A stretch of DNA of 35,799 bases from Smithella sp. GTDB lineage: Bacteria > Desulfobacterota > Syntrophia > Syntrophales > Smithellaceae. Within the stretch, counting starts at the first letter, position 1. Every line of letters starts with the position of its first letter. Shown here piece after piece: positions 1-8,171 of this stretch. A program made the position numbers and the translations under genes. The notes beneath the pieces were generated by a model that made no database searches, was not told the origin of the DNA, and saw nothing but the letters and a program-made list of their open reading frames with translations. The DNA lies in the NCBI GenBank assembly GCA_007244375.1, contig SCVW01000037.1:1-35799 (forward strand). Reading direction: 5' to 3'.

Positions 1-247
1 TCCAAGGATAGCCCATCCTGCGCAGGGCACGAAAACACTTCCAAAATCCCCAACGGGCATGCCGCTCAACTATTTTATTCAATGCCAGGATAATATCGGC
101 ATCACGTCTAAGGTCATCCTGTGGAACTTCGTAATAAGCTGCCCGGGATAAGCCGATGCATCGACAACTTCGCTGAATGGACAAATGATGCGTGCCAATC
201 AGAAAATTAACCGCTTCCCGTTTCTCGGACAGCTTTATAATTTTTTT
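1..247 (-). CDS. IS3-family transposase OrfB, N-terminal part (truncated by window edge)
   Basis: After the A-run near the end of orfA, the -1 frame stays open to the window edge and encodes about 77 residues (KLSEKREAVNFLIGTHHLSI and onward, ending WGFWKCFRALRRMGYPW). This matches the HTH_21 region that precedes the DDE integrase core in IS3 OrfB. The DDE residues lie outside the window. No ATG occurs near the beginning of this frame, so expression as a fusion with OrfA by -1 frameshifting is expected, as is known for the family. Confidence 0.8.
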
Positions 248-501
248 TCAATCAAATCCTTCAGGGCACGGTTTTCTAAAGCCAAATCAGCATACAAGCG
301 CTTAAGGCGTCCCAACTCACCCTCCATCTCTTTCATTTTCTTGAGATCGGGAACCGTCATCCCACCATACTTGGATTTCCAATTGTAATAAGTTGCATCA
401 CTGATGCCGTGCTTCCGGCAAACATCCTTAACCAGTATACCGCTTTCCGCTTCCTTCAGAATTGCAAAAATCTGTGTCTCGGTAAATCGTGACCCTTTCA
501 T
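235..501 (-). CDS. IS3-family transposase OrfA (helix-turn-helix)
   Basis: An 88-residue basic protein with the standard IS3 OrfA layout. An N-terminal helix-turn-helix of the HTH_Tnp_1 type (about residues 5-45, including KDVCRKHGISDATYYNWKSK) is followed by a leucine-zipper-like coiled coil (about residues 55-85, including LGRLKRLYADLALENRALKD). OrfA binds the terminal repeats and is also the N-terminal half of the OrfAB transposase made by programmed frameshifting. The start is preceded by AGGAGGTTCAT, a good ribosome binding site. The length and sequence look intact. Confidence 0.9.
   Translation of the reverse strand: MKGSRFTETQIFAILKEAESGILVKDVCRKHGISDATYYNWKSKYGGMTVPDLKKMKEMEGELGRLKRLYADLALENRALKDLIEKKL
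241..248 (-). other. Probable -1 ribosomal frameshift site (A8 run) in the IS3 element
   Basis: On the minus strand a run of eight A residues lies three codons before the orfA stop. Slipping back one base on this run converts the OrfA ending (EKKL stop) into EKKIIKLSEKRE and continues without a stop into OrfB. Slippery A-runs at this position are known in the IS3 family. No test of a downstream stimulatory structure was made. Confidence 0.65.
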
Positions 502-808
502 ATGAACCTCCTGACTTTTATTTTGCCAGAAAGCTCTATTTTTAACATGTACTATTTTAAGGGAAGCTTACATATTTCCTCCAAATTCTGCCTTTGAAGG
601 CACTAAGGGATACAAACATATGGACACTTTTTTACCGATTTATCTTTAGCTGACTCCATGGAAAGCAATCGCTATGTTTCTCGAATGGAAAAATCAATGC
701 CCTTATTTTTACATCAATGCCAGAATGTTCAATTTTTCAAACCAGGTTTCATGTGTTCAAGATGACGTGAATGCGTGACCATTTAATCAATTATAAATTG
801 TCGGCTGG

Positions 809-1615
809 TTAGCTTTTCTTATTTTTGATATTTCCGATGTATTCGATGAAAAAGGCCAGAAATATTCCTAATAAAAGACTTGATATGCCTGCAAGTGCTA
901 TGTTCCTTAATATTTTTGGGCTAACAGGCCTACTGGAAACATAGGGCTGTGCTGCTATTTCTATACCTCCATTGTTTAATCTTGAAAGATACTGCTCGAT
1001 TGAGAGCAAATCGACCTTTATTTCAACTATCTTTTTATTAACTTCTACTGGATTGAAACCCACCGTGGTGAGTTTTCCCGCACTAAACAATTTATTATAT
1101 GCCGCTAATAAATCAGGTGATGATTTTATAAGATCCGACAGTTCTGCCGATTGCCTAAGAAGTATTGCTTTGTCCCGACTAACCGCAGATTTTATAATAT
1201 CAATATTATTTAAATAGACGACAACTTCTGATAAAGCTCCGGGAATATCGTCAATTTTTTTTGCATCAATTGTCACAACAAATTTATTTTTTGAATCCTC
1301 TTTTGAATTCTTAATGGCACTGAACTTGATATTCTTTACATTAGGATATGATTTAGGCACAATGCTTTGCCGTTTTTCATAATCAATTTTTCCGATCAAA
1401 TCTGTTATTTCTTTAGCGGTTATTACTTCAGATTTGAGGATAACGAGGAGACAGGCCACCCCTCTGTAAATATTGGGCATACGAAAGCTGCCGATCGCTG
1501 TTGATACTACAATAACGATAAATAGCCCAATGATAAGTATTTTTCTTTTGGCAATTATTTTCCAATAATCGTAAAGATTAATTTCATCTTTATATTCATT
1601 ATTTTGCTGTTCCAT
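809..1615 (-). CDS. Wzz-like polysaccharide chain-length determinant protein
   Basis: A 268-residue protein with two membrane segments, one near the N-terminus (about residues 25-44, KILIIGLFIVIVVSTAIGSF) and one near the C-terminus (about 240-260, IALAGISSLLLGIFLAFFIE), separated by a periplasmic region rich in charged helices. The cytoplasmic N-terminus has the motif INLYDYWKIIAKRK, typical of Wzz/co-polymerase proteins (Pfam Wzz). Members set the modal chain length of O-antigen or exopolysaccharide. There is no C-terminal tyrosine kinase domain, so it is of the Wzz rather than the Wzc type. It is the last glycan gene before the IS3 element. Confidence 0.8.
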   Translation of the reverse strand: MEQQNNEYKDEINLYDYWKIIAKRKILIIGLFIVIVVSTAIGSFRMPNIYRGVACLLVILKSEVITAKEITDLIGKIDYEKRQSIVPKSYPNVKNIKFSAIKNSKEDSKNKFVVTIDAKKIDDIPGALSEVVVYLNNIDIIKSAVSRDKAILLRQSAELSDLIKSSPDLLAAYNKLFSAGKLTTVGFNPVEVNKKIVEIKVDLLSIEQYLSRLNNGGIEIAAQPYVSSRPVSPKILRNIALAGISSLLLGIFLAFFIEYIGNIKNKKS

Positions 1616-1677
1616 TAATCACTTTCCCCCAAATAATATAAGATTAAATATTTTATTTACAGTTTACTTTTCTATAA

Positions 1678-2433
1678 TTATTTCAACCGGTACCATAATT
1701 GACCGGTGATTTCTTTCAAGGCAAGAGAAGTTTTATAAAGTTCTTCTGATTGCGGCATGTATCTAATAACGATGTTTTTCCTGGGAGATGAATATAAATA
1801 ATGAGCAGGTAACGGTTTTACATTAGTAAAATATTTTTTGAATTCCTTCTCGCTCCTTTTCATATGGAAAGCCGAGGTAACAAGGCCAATAGTGATATTC
1901 TTATCGGCAAACATTTTATTTACTTCGATGGCATTCTGCGCTGTATTTTTTGAGTTTGATTCAATTCTGATCTTCTCCCTGGGAATTCCTAATTTTTCTG
2001 CCAGTTTTGCCATTACTTCCGCTTGTGACAACCTGTCAGATCCCGCCCCACAACAGACAAAATATTTCGCACCGGTTTTATTATAAATCACGACAGCGTG
2101 AAGTACACGAAGAGATTCTATTCCTGAATTAAAAGTAGTTTTCAAGGCGTTAATTTCTTTTGTTCCACAACCTAAAACAACGATTGCATCAATATTTCTA
2201 CTTACGCCAGTTTGATCATTAACATAATCTTTTTCTAAATAATAACATAAATAATTGGCCACCGGAGCAATACTTGCTCCGTAAATTAATACGACAGAAA
2301 GCAATAAAACCAAAGCACTGTTTTTCTTTTTACAATTAATAAAAAAAAGGACACAAGATATCAAAATCAAAACAAACACAATAAAAAGAGGATCGAGAAA
2401 TCCCTTGAAAACAGCATATACTTCTTCCATCAA
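1678..2433 (-). CDS. DUF218 (YdcF/ElyC/SanA-type) membrane protein
   Basis: A 251-residue protein with two N-terminal membrane segments (about 14-33 and 38-62) followed by a DUF218 domain. The domain starts at DAIVVLGCG and contains ESNSKNTAQNAIEVNKMF and LVTSAFHMKRSEKEFKK, both characteristic of the family. ElyC and SanA act in the cell envelope and affect peptidoglycan or lipid-carrier use, but the catalytic activity of this subgroup is not settled. The gene lies between a glycosyltransferase and the Wzz-like gene on the same strand, which fits a role with lipid-linked sugars. That is inference. Confidence 0.8.
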   Translation of the reverse strand: MMEEVYAVFKGFLDPLFIVFVLILISCVLFFINCKKKNSALVLLLSVVLIYGASIAPVANYLCYYLEKDYVNDQTGVSRNIDAIVVLGCGTKEINALKTTFNSGIESLRVLHAVVIYNKTGAKYFVCCGAGSDRLSQAEVMAKLAEKLGIPREKIRIESNSKNTAQNAIEVNKMFADKNITIGLVTSAFHMKRSEKEFKKYFTNVKPLPAHYLYSSPRKNIVIRYMPQSEELYKTSLALKEITGQLWYRLK

Positions 2434-2779
2434 TCCATTCGCCTCCTCGGTTCAATGTATTTAATATCTTCGAAAAAATCTTCTATTCGTCATCCTGGAC
2501 TCATAGCTGGTGTAATACTCCTATATCCTCTGCTGGCGGAGGTGTCACGCAGTGACGGAGGTGGATAAAAAGCTTCCGGCTTGCAACTTAGCTGCATCTT
2601 TCTTCTGTAATAATATATCCACCCCCTACTCCCGCCAGCGGGGAACATTGGATGATCAGAGAAAATACAATTACATAGCTCAGTTCTTTCAGCTATTTTA
2701 CTGAAAATCGATAACTTATCGAAGAAACATGTAATTATTACAAAAATCATTTTATACTGTCAATTTATTAGTGTGCTTT
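2434..2779. other. Non-coding gap between glycan genes, holds a REP-like repeat
   Basis: About 350 bases with no credible gene. It contains one copy of the double-hairpin repeat (2524-2565) and, at about 2631-2646, a related GC-rich palindrome (CCCGCCAGCGGGG). An open frame across 2490-2750 on the minus strand is made largely of these repeats and is not considered coding. No clear terminator follows the glycosyltransferase that ends at 2780. Confidence 0.6.
2524..2565 (+). repeat. REP-like double-hairpin repeat, copy 1
   Basis: The sequence has two adjacent palindromes, CCTCTGCTGGCGGAGG and GTCACGCAGTGAC, followed by GGAGGTGGA. Related copies are at 25075-25113 and, inverted, at 34613-34660. 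In this copy the second stem differs in sequence from the copy at 34613 but still pairs (GTCAC/GTGAC around the same GCA loop). The T in the first stem leaves a possible T-G wobble pair. Confidence 0.7.
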
Positions 2780-3739
2780 TTATTTTGTCGGTAATTGACT
2801 TTTTTGAAAATGCCAACAGATTAATTTGGAATACATGATCAATTTATCTTTCAACTTTTCATTCATTCCTAAAGTCAAAATGACACCAATAAGGGTTGAA
2901 ATTTCGTTAACCAGTAATCGAAAAAAAATTGTGCTTTTGGCTAAATGATAATAAAAAGGGTTGTGCCATTTTCTTAGAAATTGATAACGTGAACGGTAGA
3001 ATTCGACCCGTGAATTTATATTATGTCCGATACTTTGTCCCTGTAAATGATAGATAAAAGCATCCGGTACCTGATAAACTTTCCAGCCCTTTAGACGCAT
3101 TGTATAAGCCAAATCTGTTTCCTCAAAAAAGAAAAAATAATGTTCATCAAAGAAACCTGTTTCATCCAATGCTTTTTTCCTGATCATCATGCAGGCGCCA
3201 ATTGCTGAATCGACTTCAATAGGTAACGCGTGTTTGTATCTTTTACTGGGAAACCAACCGGGAAACAGCAATTCCAAAAGTGAAGTATTGGCGGTTAACG
3301 TAAGTAGACTGGGAAATGAAGCAACTGAATTTTGTTTGCTGCCGTCAGCATTCAACAACTGACCGCAAACAATCCCCGCCTTTTCATTTGTATCGCAAAA
3401 ATTCCATAATTTATTTACTGCATCAGGAGTCAATACGGTGTCGGAATTTAATAATAGAGCATATTTGCCTTTCATCATCAAGAAAGCCTGATTATTTGCC
3501 GCTCCAAATCCATTGTTTTCTTGATTGATTATTCTGATGACGGAAGCAAATTCCCTTTCCAACATTTCTACGGAGCCATCGGATGAAGCATTATCAACGA
3601 CGATGACCTCAAAAATCAGATCGTGAATAGTTTGATATATTGAGATAAGACAATTTCTCAACAGGTCTTTTGTATTCCAGTTGACAATAATTACCGATAA
3701 ATCAATCTTTCCATACAGATTATTATAGCATTCATTCAT
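2780..3739 (-). CDS. Family 2 glycosyltransferase (rhamnosyltransferase-like)
   Basis: A 319-residue GT-A enzyme. The N-terminal motif LSVIIVNWNTKDLLRNCL, the nucleotide-binding stretch VIVVDNASSDGSVEML and the metal-binding NSDT (in place of DxD) are those of GT2 rhamnosyl/galactosyl-transferases of the WbbL type. The acceptor-side region GACMMIRKKALDETGFFDEHYFF followed by EETDLAYTMRLKGW is also typical. It probably adds a sugar to a lipid-linked O-antigen or exopolysaccharide chain; donor and acceptor cannot be read from sequence. The start codon overlaps the stop of the upstream glycosyltransferase (ATGA), so the two are translationally coupled. Confidence 0.87.
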   Translation of the reverse strand: MNECYNNLYGKIDLSVIIVNWNTKDLLRNCLISIYQTIHDLIFEVIVVDNASSDGSVEMLEREFASVIRIINQENNGFGAANNQAFLMMKGKYALLLNSDTVLTPDAVNKLWNFCDTNEKAGIVCGQLLNADGSKQNSVASFPSLLTLTANTSLLELLFPGWFPSKRYKHALPIEVDSAIGACMMIRKKALDETGFFDEHYFFFFEETDLAYTMRLKGWKVYQVPDAFIYHLQGQSIGHNINSRVEFYRSRYQFLRKWHNPFYYHLAKSTIFFRLLVNEISTLIGVILTLGMNEKLKDKLIMYSKLICWHFQKSQLPTK

Positions 3740-4515
3740 CGGTCATTTACCACGCCGCGGTTTGTTTTGCTTAGCTCGCTCAATTTCGCGTACTTGAAAA
3801 ATTTATTAACAGAATCAGTAACAGCCAGCGTAAGGCCGGGCATGCCGTCCAGAATACCCAGACGAAAAAAATAATCCTGAATAAAAGTAAAGAAAGCACG
3901 CAGAAAAGCTCCGCCAGTGGTGGAACTTTTTCCTTCTTTAAAAGCGGTTTCGGCACCAAGTGTTGAATACCTGTCAATTTTCCGGATGATTTTACTCAAC
4001 CGGCTTTCGGTATAATGTTCAATAACTACATCCAAAGATCCAATATCTCCCCGCACCACAACGGATTCGTGAACGACAGCTTCGCTCATTTTTCCCTCGT
4101 CTTTACGAAATAAACGAACAATTCGGTCCGGCCACCAACCGGCATGTTTAATCCAGCGGCCTTGAAAATAATTTTTCCGGGGGAAACTGAATCCTGCCTG
4201 CCTAACATCAGGATCAGTGACAATCTTTTTAATAATATCTGCTGTGGCGGGAGGAATACGTTCGTCGGCATCAAGAACTAAAATCCAGGGCAAGCGGCAT
4301 TTTTCAATAGCCAATTGTTTTTGTAGACCGAACCCCCGCCATTCTTCAGAATAAATTTCACAATCAAAACCGGCGGCAATTTCCAAAGTCTTATCTGTGC
4401 TTCCCGAATCGACAACAACAATCTGTTGTGCAAAAGATATACTCTGCAGGCAAGGCAGGATATTCCCTTCTTCATTTTTCGTTATTATAGCTACGGAAAG
4501 CGGAATTTTTCCCAA
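3736..4515 (-). CDS. Family 2 glycosyltransferase, WaaE/KdtX-like
   Basis: A 259-residue GT2 enzyme beginning LSVAIITKNEEGNILPCLQS, with VVDSGSTDKTLEIA and the DxD-type motif LVLDADERIP. The features RKNYFQGRWIKHAGWWPDRIVRLFRK and AVVHESV match the WaaE/LgtF group, which adds a hexose to the lipopolysaccharide inner core. A core-LPS role is therefore the best guess, but donor and acceptor are unproven. The start is a TTG codon at 4515; it is preceded by GGAGAG at suitable spacing, and no ATG occurs upstream of the essential N-terminal strand. The stop overlaps the ATG of the next glycosyltransferase. Confidence 0.85.
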   Translation of the reverse strand: MGKIPLSVAIITKNEEGNILPCLQSISFAQQIVVVDSGSTDKTLEIAAGFDCEIYSEEWRGFGLQKQLAIEKCRLPWILVLDADERIPPATADIIKKIVTDPDVRQAGFSFPRKNYFQGRWIKHAGWWPDRIVRLFRKDEGKMSEAVVHESVVVRGDIGSLDVVIEHYTESRLSKIIRKIDRYSTLGAETAFKEGKSSTTGGAFLRAFFTFIQDYFFRLGILDGMPGLTLAVTDSVNKFFKYAKLSELSKTNRGVVNDR

Positions 4516-4570
4516 ATATATCTCTCCAAGAAGAACTTATTTGTTGTTATTGCTTATAATCTTTTTTTGG

Positions 4571-5194
4571 CTATTTGTGAATTCTAATTATATCGGTATC
4601 TACAACCATCTGCCATTTTTTTTGACTTTGTTTGATTATTTGTTTTAATTCTTCCAGTGTCGGATAGTTCTTATTTGTTGTAAATTCACGGGCATCATCA
4701 ATCAAGATTACATGATCTGAACAAGGATGTTCTAGAATTGTTTTGATTTCTTCAAGAATCGGCGTTTCCGAATCAGCTTGCGCAGTAACTCCTCCTGAGT
4801 AATGAGCATCAAGCCAAAACAGACAAGGCTCATTGATTGCTGACATTATTTCCCGTAATATCTTTCCACTATTACCCTGATAAATCGTAATGTGACCATG
4901 TGAAGAGTACTTTTCTTTTGCCCGTTTTGCCAATGCTGCATCAAATTCAATAGAAATTATTCTGAAAAATTTATTCATAACTGCATCTATCATTTCACCC
5001 ATATATGTTCCGGTTTCTATGAAAGTGTGCAGATCGTACTTTTCCGCATAATATTTATTAATCATTTGTTTGACGGCATGCGGCGCCGGAATAGGACGAC
5101 CTTTCAGCTTCCATAAAAAAATTTTTTTACGTGCGCTGATTGCTTCTTTAACCTTCTTATGGGTTTTATAAATAATATTTTGCTTATAGCTCAT
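4571..5194 (-). CDS. Class I SAM-methyltransferase-like protein of a glycan locus
   Basis: A 207-residue protein with a Rossmann-like core. TFIETGTYMGEMIDAV resembles motif I (SAM-binding loop), IISIEFDAALAKRAKEKY motif II with an acidic residue, FWLDAHYSGG the motif IV region, and HVILIDDAREF a following acidic strand. Such proteins occur in glycan clusters and are annotated as methyltransferase-like; the substrate is unknown. A basic N-terminal stretch (about residues 1-45) precedes the core. The ribosome binding site is weak. It is transcribed towards the two glycosyltransferases at 3736-4515 and 2780-3739. Confidence 0.6.
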   Translation of the reverse strand: MSYKQNIIYKTHKKVKEAISARKKIFLWKLKGRPIPAPHAVKQMINKYYAEKYDLHTFIETGTYMGEMIDAVMNKFFRIISIEFDAALAKRAKEKYSSHGHITIYQGNSGKILREIMSAINEPCLFWLDAHYSGGVTAQADSETPILEEIKTILEHPCSDHVILIDDAREFTTNKNYPTLEELKQIIKQSQKKWQMVVDTDIIRIHK

Positions 5195-5501
5195 ATTTTC
5201 GATACTTTTATTGTTATTTTATTTTTTATTAATAATTACCGTGTGTTTGATAACATATTGACTTTCTTTTTACTATATAAAAATTCCCCCTTGGAAACCT
5301 TTAAATTTTCAGAATACAAAGTCAGGATATTCATTGGTCAGATCTTCTGTTCAGAAGAACTGATAAGTGCATTAATTATAAAATTTATTTATAATCATCG
5401 CATCCCAAGTAATAAATTACAATTTATTTGACTATTTAAATGATGAATCATATAAAACAAACACCATTTAATTTTATTTATCATTTGCACAGGCTAACGG
5501 G
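5195..5501. other. AT-rich divergent intergenic region
   Basis: About 300 very AT-rich bases lie between the divergently transcribed genes at 4571-5194 (minus) and 5502-7100 (plus). Promoters for both directions would be expected here, but AT-richness makes -10-like hexamers too common to pick one. No RNA gene, repeat or credible reading frame was recognised. An open frame on the plus strand from 5159 to 5431 looks like an AT-rich chance frame. Confidence 0.5.
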
Positions 5502-7100
5502 TTGAAACATATGATTACTCATAAGAACTACAAAATCATTACTAGCCATCTTATAATTCTTGTAGTTTCGGCTTTTGCAATCCGCGTTTATTCCTTTACT
5601 CATACCATGATGATGAATTTAGATGGCCCCATATATATCCATCAGGCCAGAGCCCTGTATTATGGTCTATGGGAGAGCGTCAATACCTGTTCCGGAGTGG
5701 ATTGGTTGACATTATATTCCATTCTCATTGCCGCAATTTATCCTATCGCCGGCGACTGGACACGTGGAGCAATGTCTGTCAACCTTATTTTCGGAACGCT
5801 GATGATTATTCCTCTCTACCTTTTTCTGCGTCGCTTTCTGGATGAAAAAACAAGCTTTCTCACGACTTTTATTTTTGCAATGCTGCCCGTTTTTGTTGAT
5901 CAAAGCGTCAATGTTATCCGTGATCCTTCTGCCTGGTTTTTTGCTGTATTAGGATTATACCTCCTGGCCTATGATGATGATAGAGAAACACCGCGCTTTC
6001 TTATTTTTAGCAGTCTTTCTTTTATAATTGCCACGGCGACACGGATTGAAAATATAGCTTTTATAATTGGTGGTTGTGCTTACATTTTTATGGTCTTCAA
6101 AAACCGCAGAGTAAAAGCCTTATTTCTCTTTCTTTCGCCGATTATTTTGGCAATGTCATCTTTCATAGTGATTCAACTCATCCGCCACCCGGACAGTTTT
6201 TACTGGTATCGATTTTATCAAATTCCTTTTTACATAGTTAATTTATTTGACAAATATCACGACATGGAAATTAATCTCACGCCAATTGTTCTTAATCCTC
6301 CGCCCGGCATCCCCATTGAATTCATGAGATATTCAAGAACACTGATCTGGTTTACAGCTTTGGGTGTTGTCCTGCAAAGTGCCATGGAAGCGTTCTTTTA
6401 TCCTTTCTTCCTTCTCCTTATTGGGGGCCTGGCAGGAATTAGGGACAGAATGCGAAAAGACAAACGACTTTTATCATTGATATTAACTGTAACCATCAGT
6501 TTAATTGTCTTATATATTTACTGCCTGAATACATGGTCGATGGAAAACCGGAGATTGATCATGGTCATCATTCCTTCCGCAGTATTTTTAGGATTCGGTG
6601 CAGAAAAGCTGATTAACTGGTCCCATAAAAAATTTGGCTTATCCGATTCCGTAGGAATTATTATACTTTGCTTGTTCATCCTCGTACTGACGTTACCCAA
6701 GGATTTAAAAGTCCGGGAAGAAGACAAACTGGTTTATAAAGAAATTGGCGAGACAATCGCACAACTGGACGGCAGCTCCGGAATCATCGAAATGATCACT
6801 TTGGGGAATGCTTTTCGTTGGAACGATTACTACGCAAATTTGCACGTTAAGGGAGCTCCGTGTCCCGGGAAATACAAAGCTTGGCGAAATATTATTGGAA
6901 ATAGTTATACCGATTTTATCCGCAATATGCGGATGCGCAATATCCACTACATCGTATGGGAAGAAAAAACATGGCCTAAGGATAAGTTCACTTTTTTACA
7001 ATCTATACGACCAAATGATTTAAGAAAGTTGGAAGAATGGAATCATCAGGATACAGGGAGGATAATACTTTACCAGGTTATATATCAGAAGAAAAATTAA
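5502..7100 (+). CDS. GT-C fold membrane glycosyltransferase (GT39/ArnT-like)
   Basis: A 532-residue polytopic protein with about ten hydrophobic segments in the first 420 residues and a soluble C-terminal part. After the first membrane segment the loop MNLDGPIYIHQARALYYG carries the acidic residue expected in the first periplasmic loop of GT-C transferases that use polyprenyl-phosphate sugars; further conserved-looking loops include VNVIRDPSAWFF and TATRIENIAF. It probably transfers a sugar from a lipid carrier to an envelope glycan or lipid on the periplasmic side. Translation may start at TTG 5502 or ATG 5511; neither has a strong ribosome binding site. It heads the plus-strand group that continues with two glycosyltransferases. 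Confidence 0.72.
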   Translation: MKHMITHKNYKIITSHLIILVVSAFAIRVYSFTHTMMMNLDGPIYIHQARALYYGLWESVNTCSGVDWLTLYSILIAAIYPIAGDWTRGAMSVNLIFGTLMIIPLYLFLRRFLDEKTSFLTTFIFAMLPVFVDQSVNVIRDPSAWFFAVLGLYLLAYDDDRETPRFLIFSSLSFIIATATRIENIAFIIGGCAYIFMVFKNRRVKALFLFLSPIILAMSSFIVIQLIRHPDSFYWYRFYQIPFYIVNLFDKYHDMEINLTPIVLNPPPGIPIEFMRYSRTLIWFTALGVVLQSAMEAFFYPFFLLLIGGLAGIRDRMRKDKRLLSLILTVTISLIVLYIYCLNTWSMENRRLIMVIIPSAVFLGFGAEKLINWSHKKFGLSDSVGIIILCLFILVLTLPKDLKVREEDKLVYKEIGETIAQLDGSSGIIEMITLGNAFRWNDYYANLHVKGAPCPGKYKAWRNIIGNSYTDFIRNMRMRNIHYIVWEEKTWPKDKFTFLQSIRPNDLRKLEEWNHQDTGRIILYQVIYQKKN

Positions 7101-7181
7101 TATAGACACATTATACTCATGAAGCCGGATAGCATAAAGTAGAATAAAAGAAAATTTTAAAAAAGGCAGGCAAAAGAAAAA

Positions 7182-8123
7182 ATGATCAAAATTCTAATTG
7201 GAATTCCCGTTCTGAATAACATAGAAATCACCAGAGCATGTTTGCAGCATCTATATCGTAACACTGAAACTGACAAACAGGACTTAAATGTTTCTGTTTT
7301 GATTGTTGATAACGGCTCAGAAATTGATGTCGAACGTATATTGAAGAGTGAATTTAAAGAAACATCCTTCCCTGTTTATTTTTTAAGAAATCCTCAAAAC
7401 GAAGGCGTTGCTGTTGCGTGGAATCAGATATTAAAGTTCTCTCCCCAGCAAAAAAAGGAAAAACCTTTCTACTACAATTATTATGTCATATCCAATAATG
7501 ATGCTCTTTTTGGCGTTGACTGGTTACAGCCGCTTGTAGAAGCTATGGAAAATGACAAAATCATCGGATGGATTTCGGCTATGGAAAATGGTTCGCCCGT
7601 GCTGGATGAATTAATTGAAGCTCACTCATTATCAAAAAAATATCGTGTTGATCCTAAGAAACCATATACAACCCAAGTCATTAACAAAGGACTGGATTTG
7701 ATCTATACGAAATGGGGCGGGCATGAAGCCTTCTGTCGGTTTATCAAGAGCAAACCGCTGCCTCTTTTCGTTCCATTTAAAAAAGAAGGACGATCTGCTG
7801 TTTGTTTTATGGTCAGACCGGCAATGATAGAACAAATCGGTTTTTTCGATGAAGACTATGCTCCTATCGGTATTTCAGAAGATCTGGAATATTTTTTGAG
7901 AATAGAACGCATATTGATGCCGTCCTGGTTGACCACCGACAGATATCCGGAAGATGCTAAATGGAAAAACGGATTTTGCAGTAAGAGTATAGTTCATCAC
8001 AACTGGTGCAGTACTCATCAGGGACCAAAATTCGACGGCCGGAAATGGGATAAGATGAGAGAAAAGAACTGGCAAGCCAAATTCGGCAAGTCAAAAAAAT
8101 TTTTCACAGCACTATTGCCGTAA
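7182..8123 (+). CDS. Family 2 glycosyltransferase
   Basis: A 313-residue GT-A protein. It begins IKILIGIPVLNNIEITRACL and contains VLIVDNGSEIDVERIL (nucleotide binding), NEGVAVAWNQIL and YYVISNNDALFGVDWL, where NND replaces the usual DxD. The C-terminal acceptor region contains FFDEDYAPIGISEDLEYFLR, comparable to the ED motif of GT2 catalytic bases. An insertion of about 60 residues between the two regions (about 120-195) is larger than in many GT2 enzymes. It is separated by six bases from the downstream open frame, whose likely start lies slightly further in, so co-transcription is likely. Donor and acceptor sugars are unknown. Confidence 0.82.
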   Translation: MIKILIGIPVLNNIEITRACLQHLYRNTETDKQDLNVSVLIVDNGSEIDVERILKSEFKETSFPVYFLRNPQNEGVAVAWNQILKFSPQQKKEKPFYYNYYVISNNDALFGVDWLQPLVEAMENDKIIGWISAMENGSPVLDELIEAHSLSKKYRVDPKKPYTTQVINKGLDLIYTKWGGHEAFCRFIKSKPLPLFVPFKKEGRSAVCFMVRPAMIEQIGFFDEDYAPIGISEDLEYFLRIERILMPSWLTTDRYPEDAKWKNGFCSKSIVHHNWCSTHQGPKFDGRKWDKMREKNWQAKFGKSKKFFTALLP

Positions 8124-8171
8124 ATCGACATGGATCGTTCTGTTCTGTTCACCTCACAAAGGAATTTGATG

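Larger units (their letters stand above)
1..572 (-). mobile_element. IS3-family insertion sequence, partial (one end)
   Basis: The segment carries the start of a typical IS3-family transposase pair on the minus strand: a complete OrfA (235-501) and the N-terminal part of OrfB running off the window. The likely outer end is at about 572, where the minus strand reads TGTAAGCTTCCCTTAAAATA. It begins with the TG usual for IS3-family ends and lies about 70 bases upstream of orfA. The other terminal repeat is outside the window, so neither the end nor the target duplication can be confirmed here. The element lies downstream of the glycan-locus gene at 809-1615. Confidence 0.75.

Noticed and set aside
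573-808. A possible remnant gene between the IS3 element and the Wzz-like gene
   Set aside because: Only a frame of about 35 codons (from about 658) is present, with no ribosome binding site and no recognisable motif.
2490-2750. An 86-residue open frame on the minus strand between two glycan genes
   Set aside because: Much of it is translated from the REP-like repeat and a neighbouring palindrome; no recognisable motif or ribosome binding site.
5159-5431. A 90-residue hydrophobic open frame on the plus strand
   Set aside because: It overlaps the start of the methyltransferase-like gene on the other strand, lies in very AT-rich sequence, has no ribosome binding site, and its composition is what AT-rich chance frames give.
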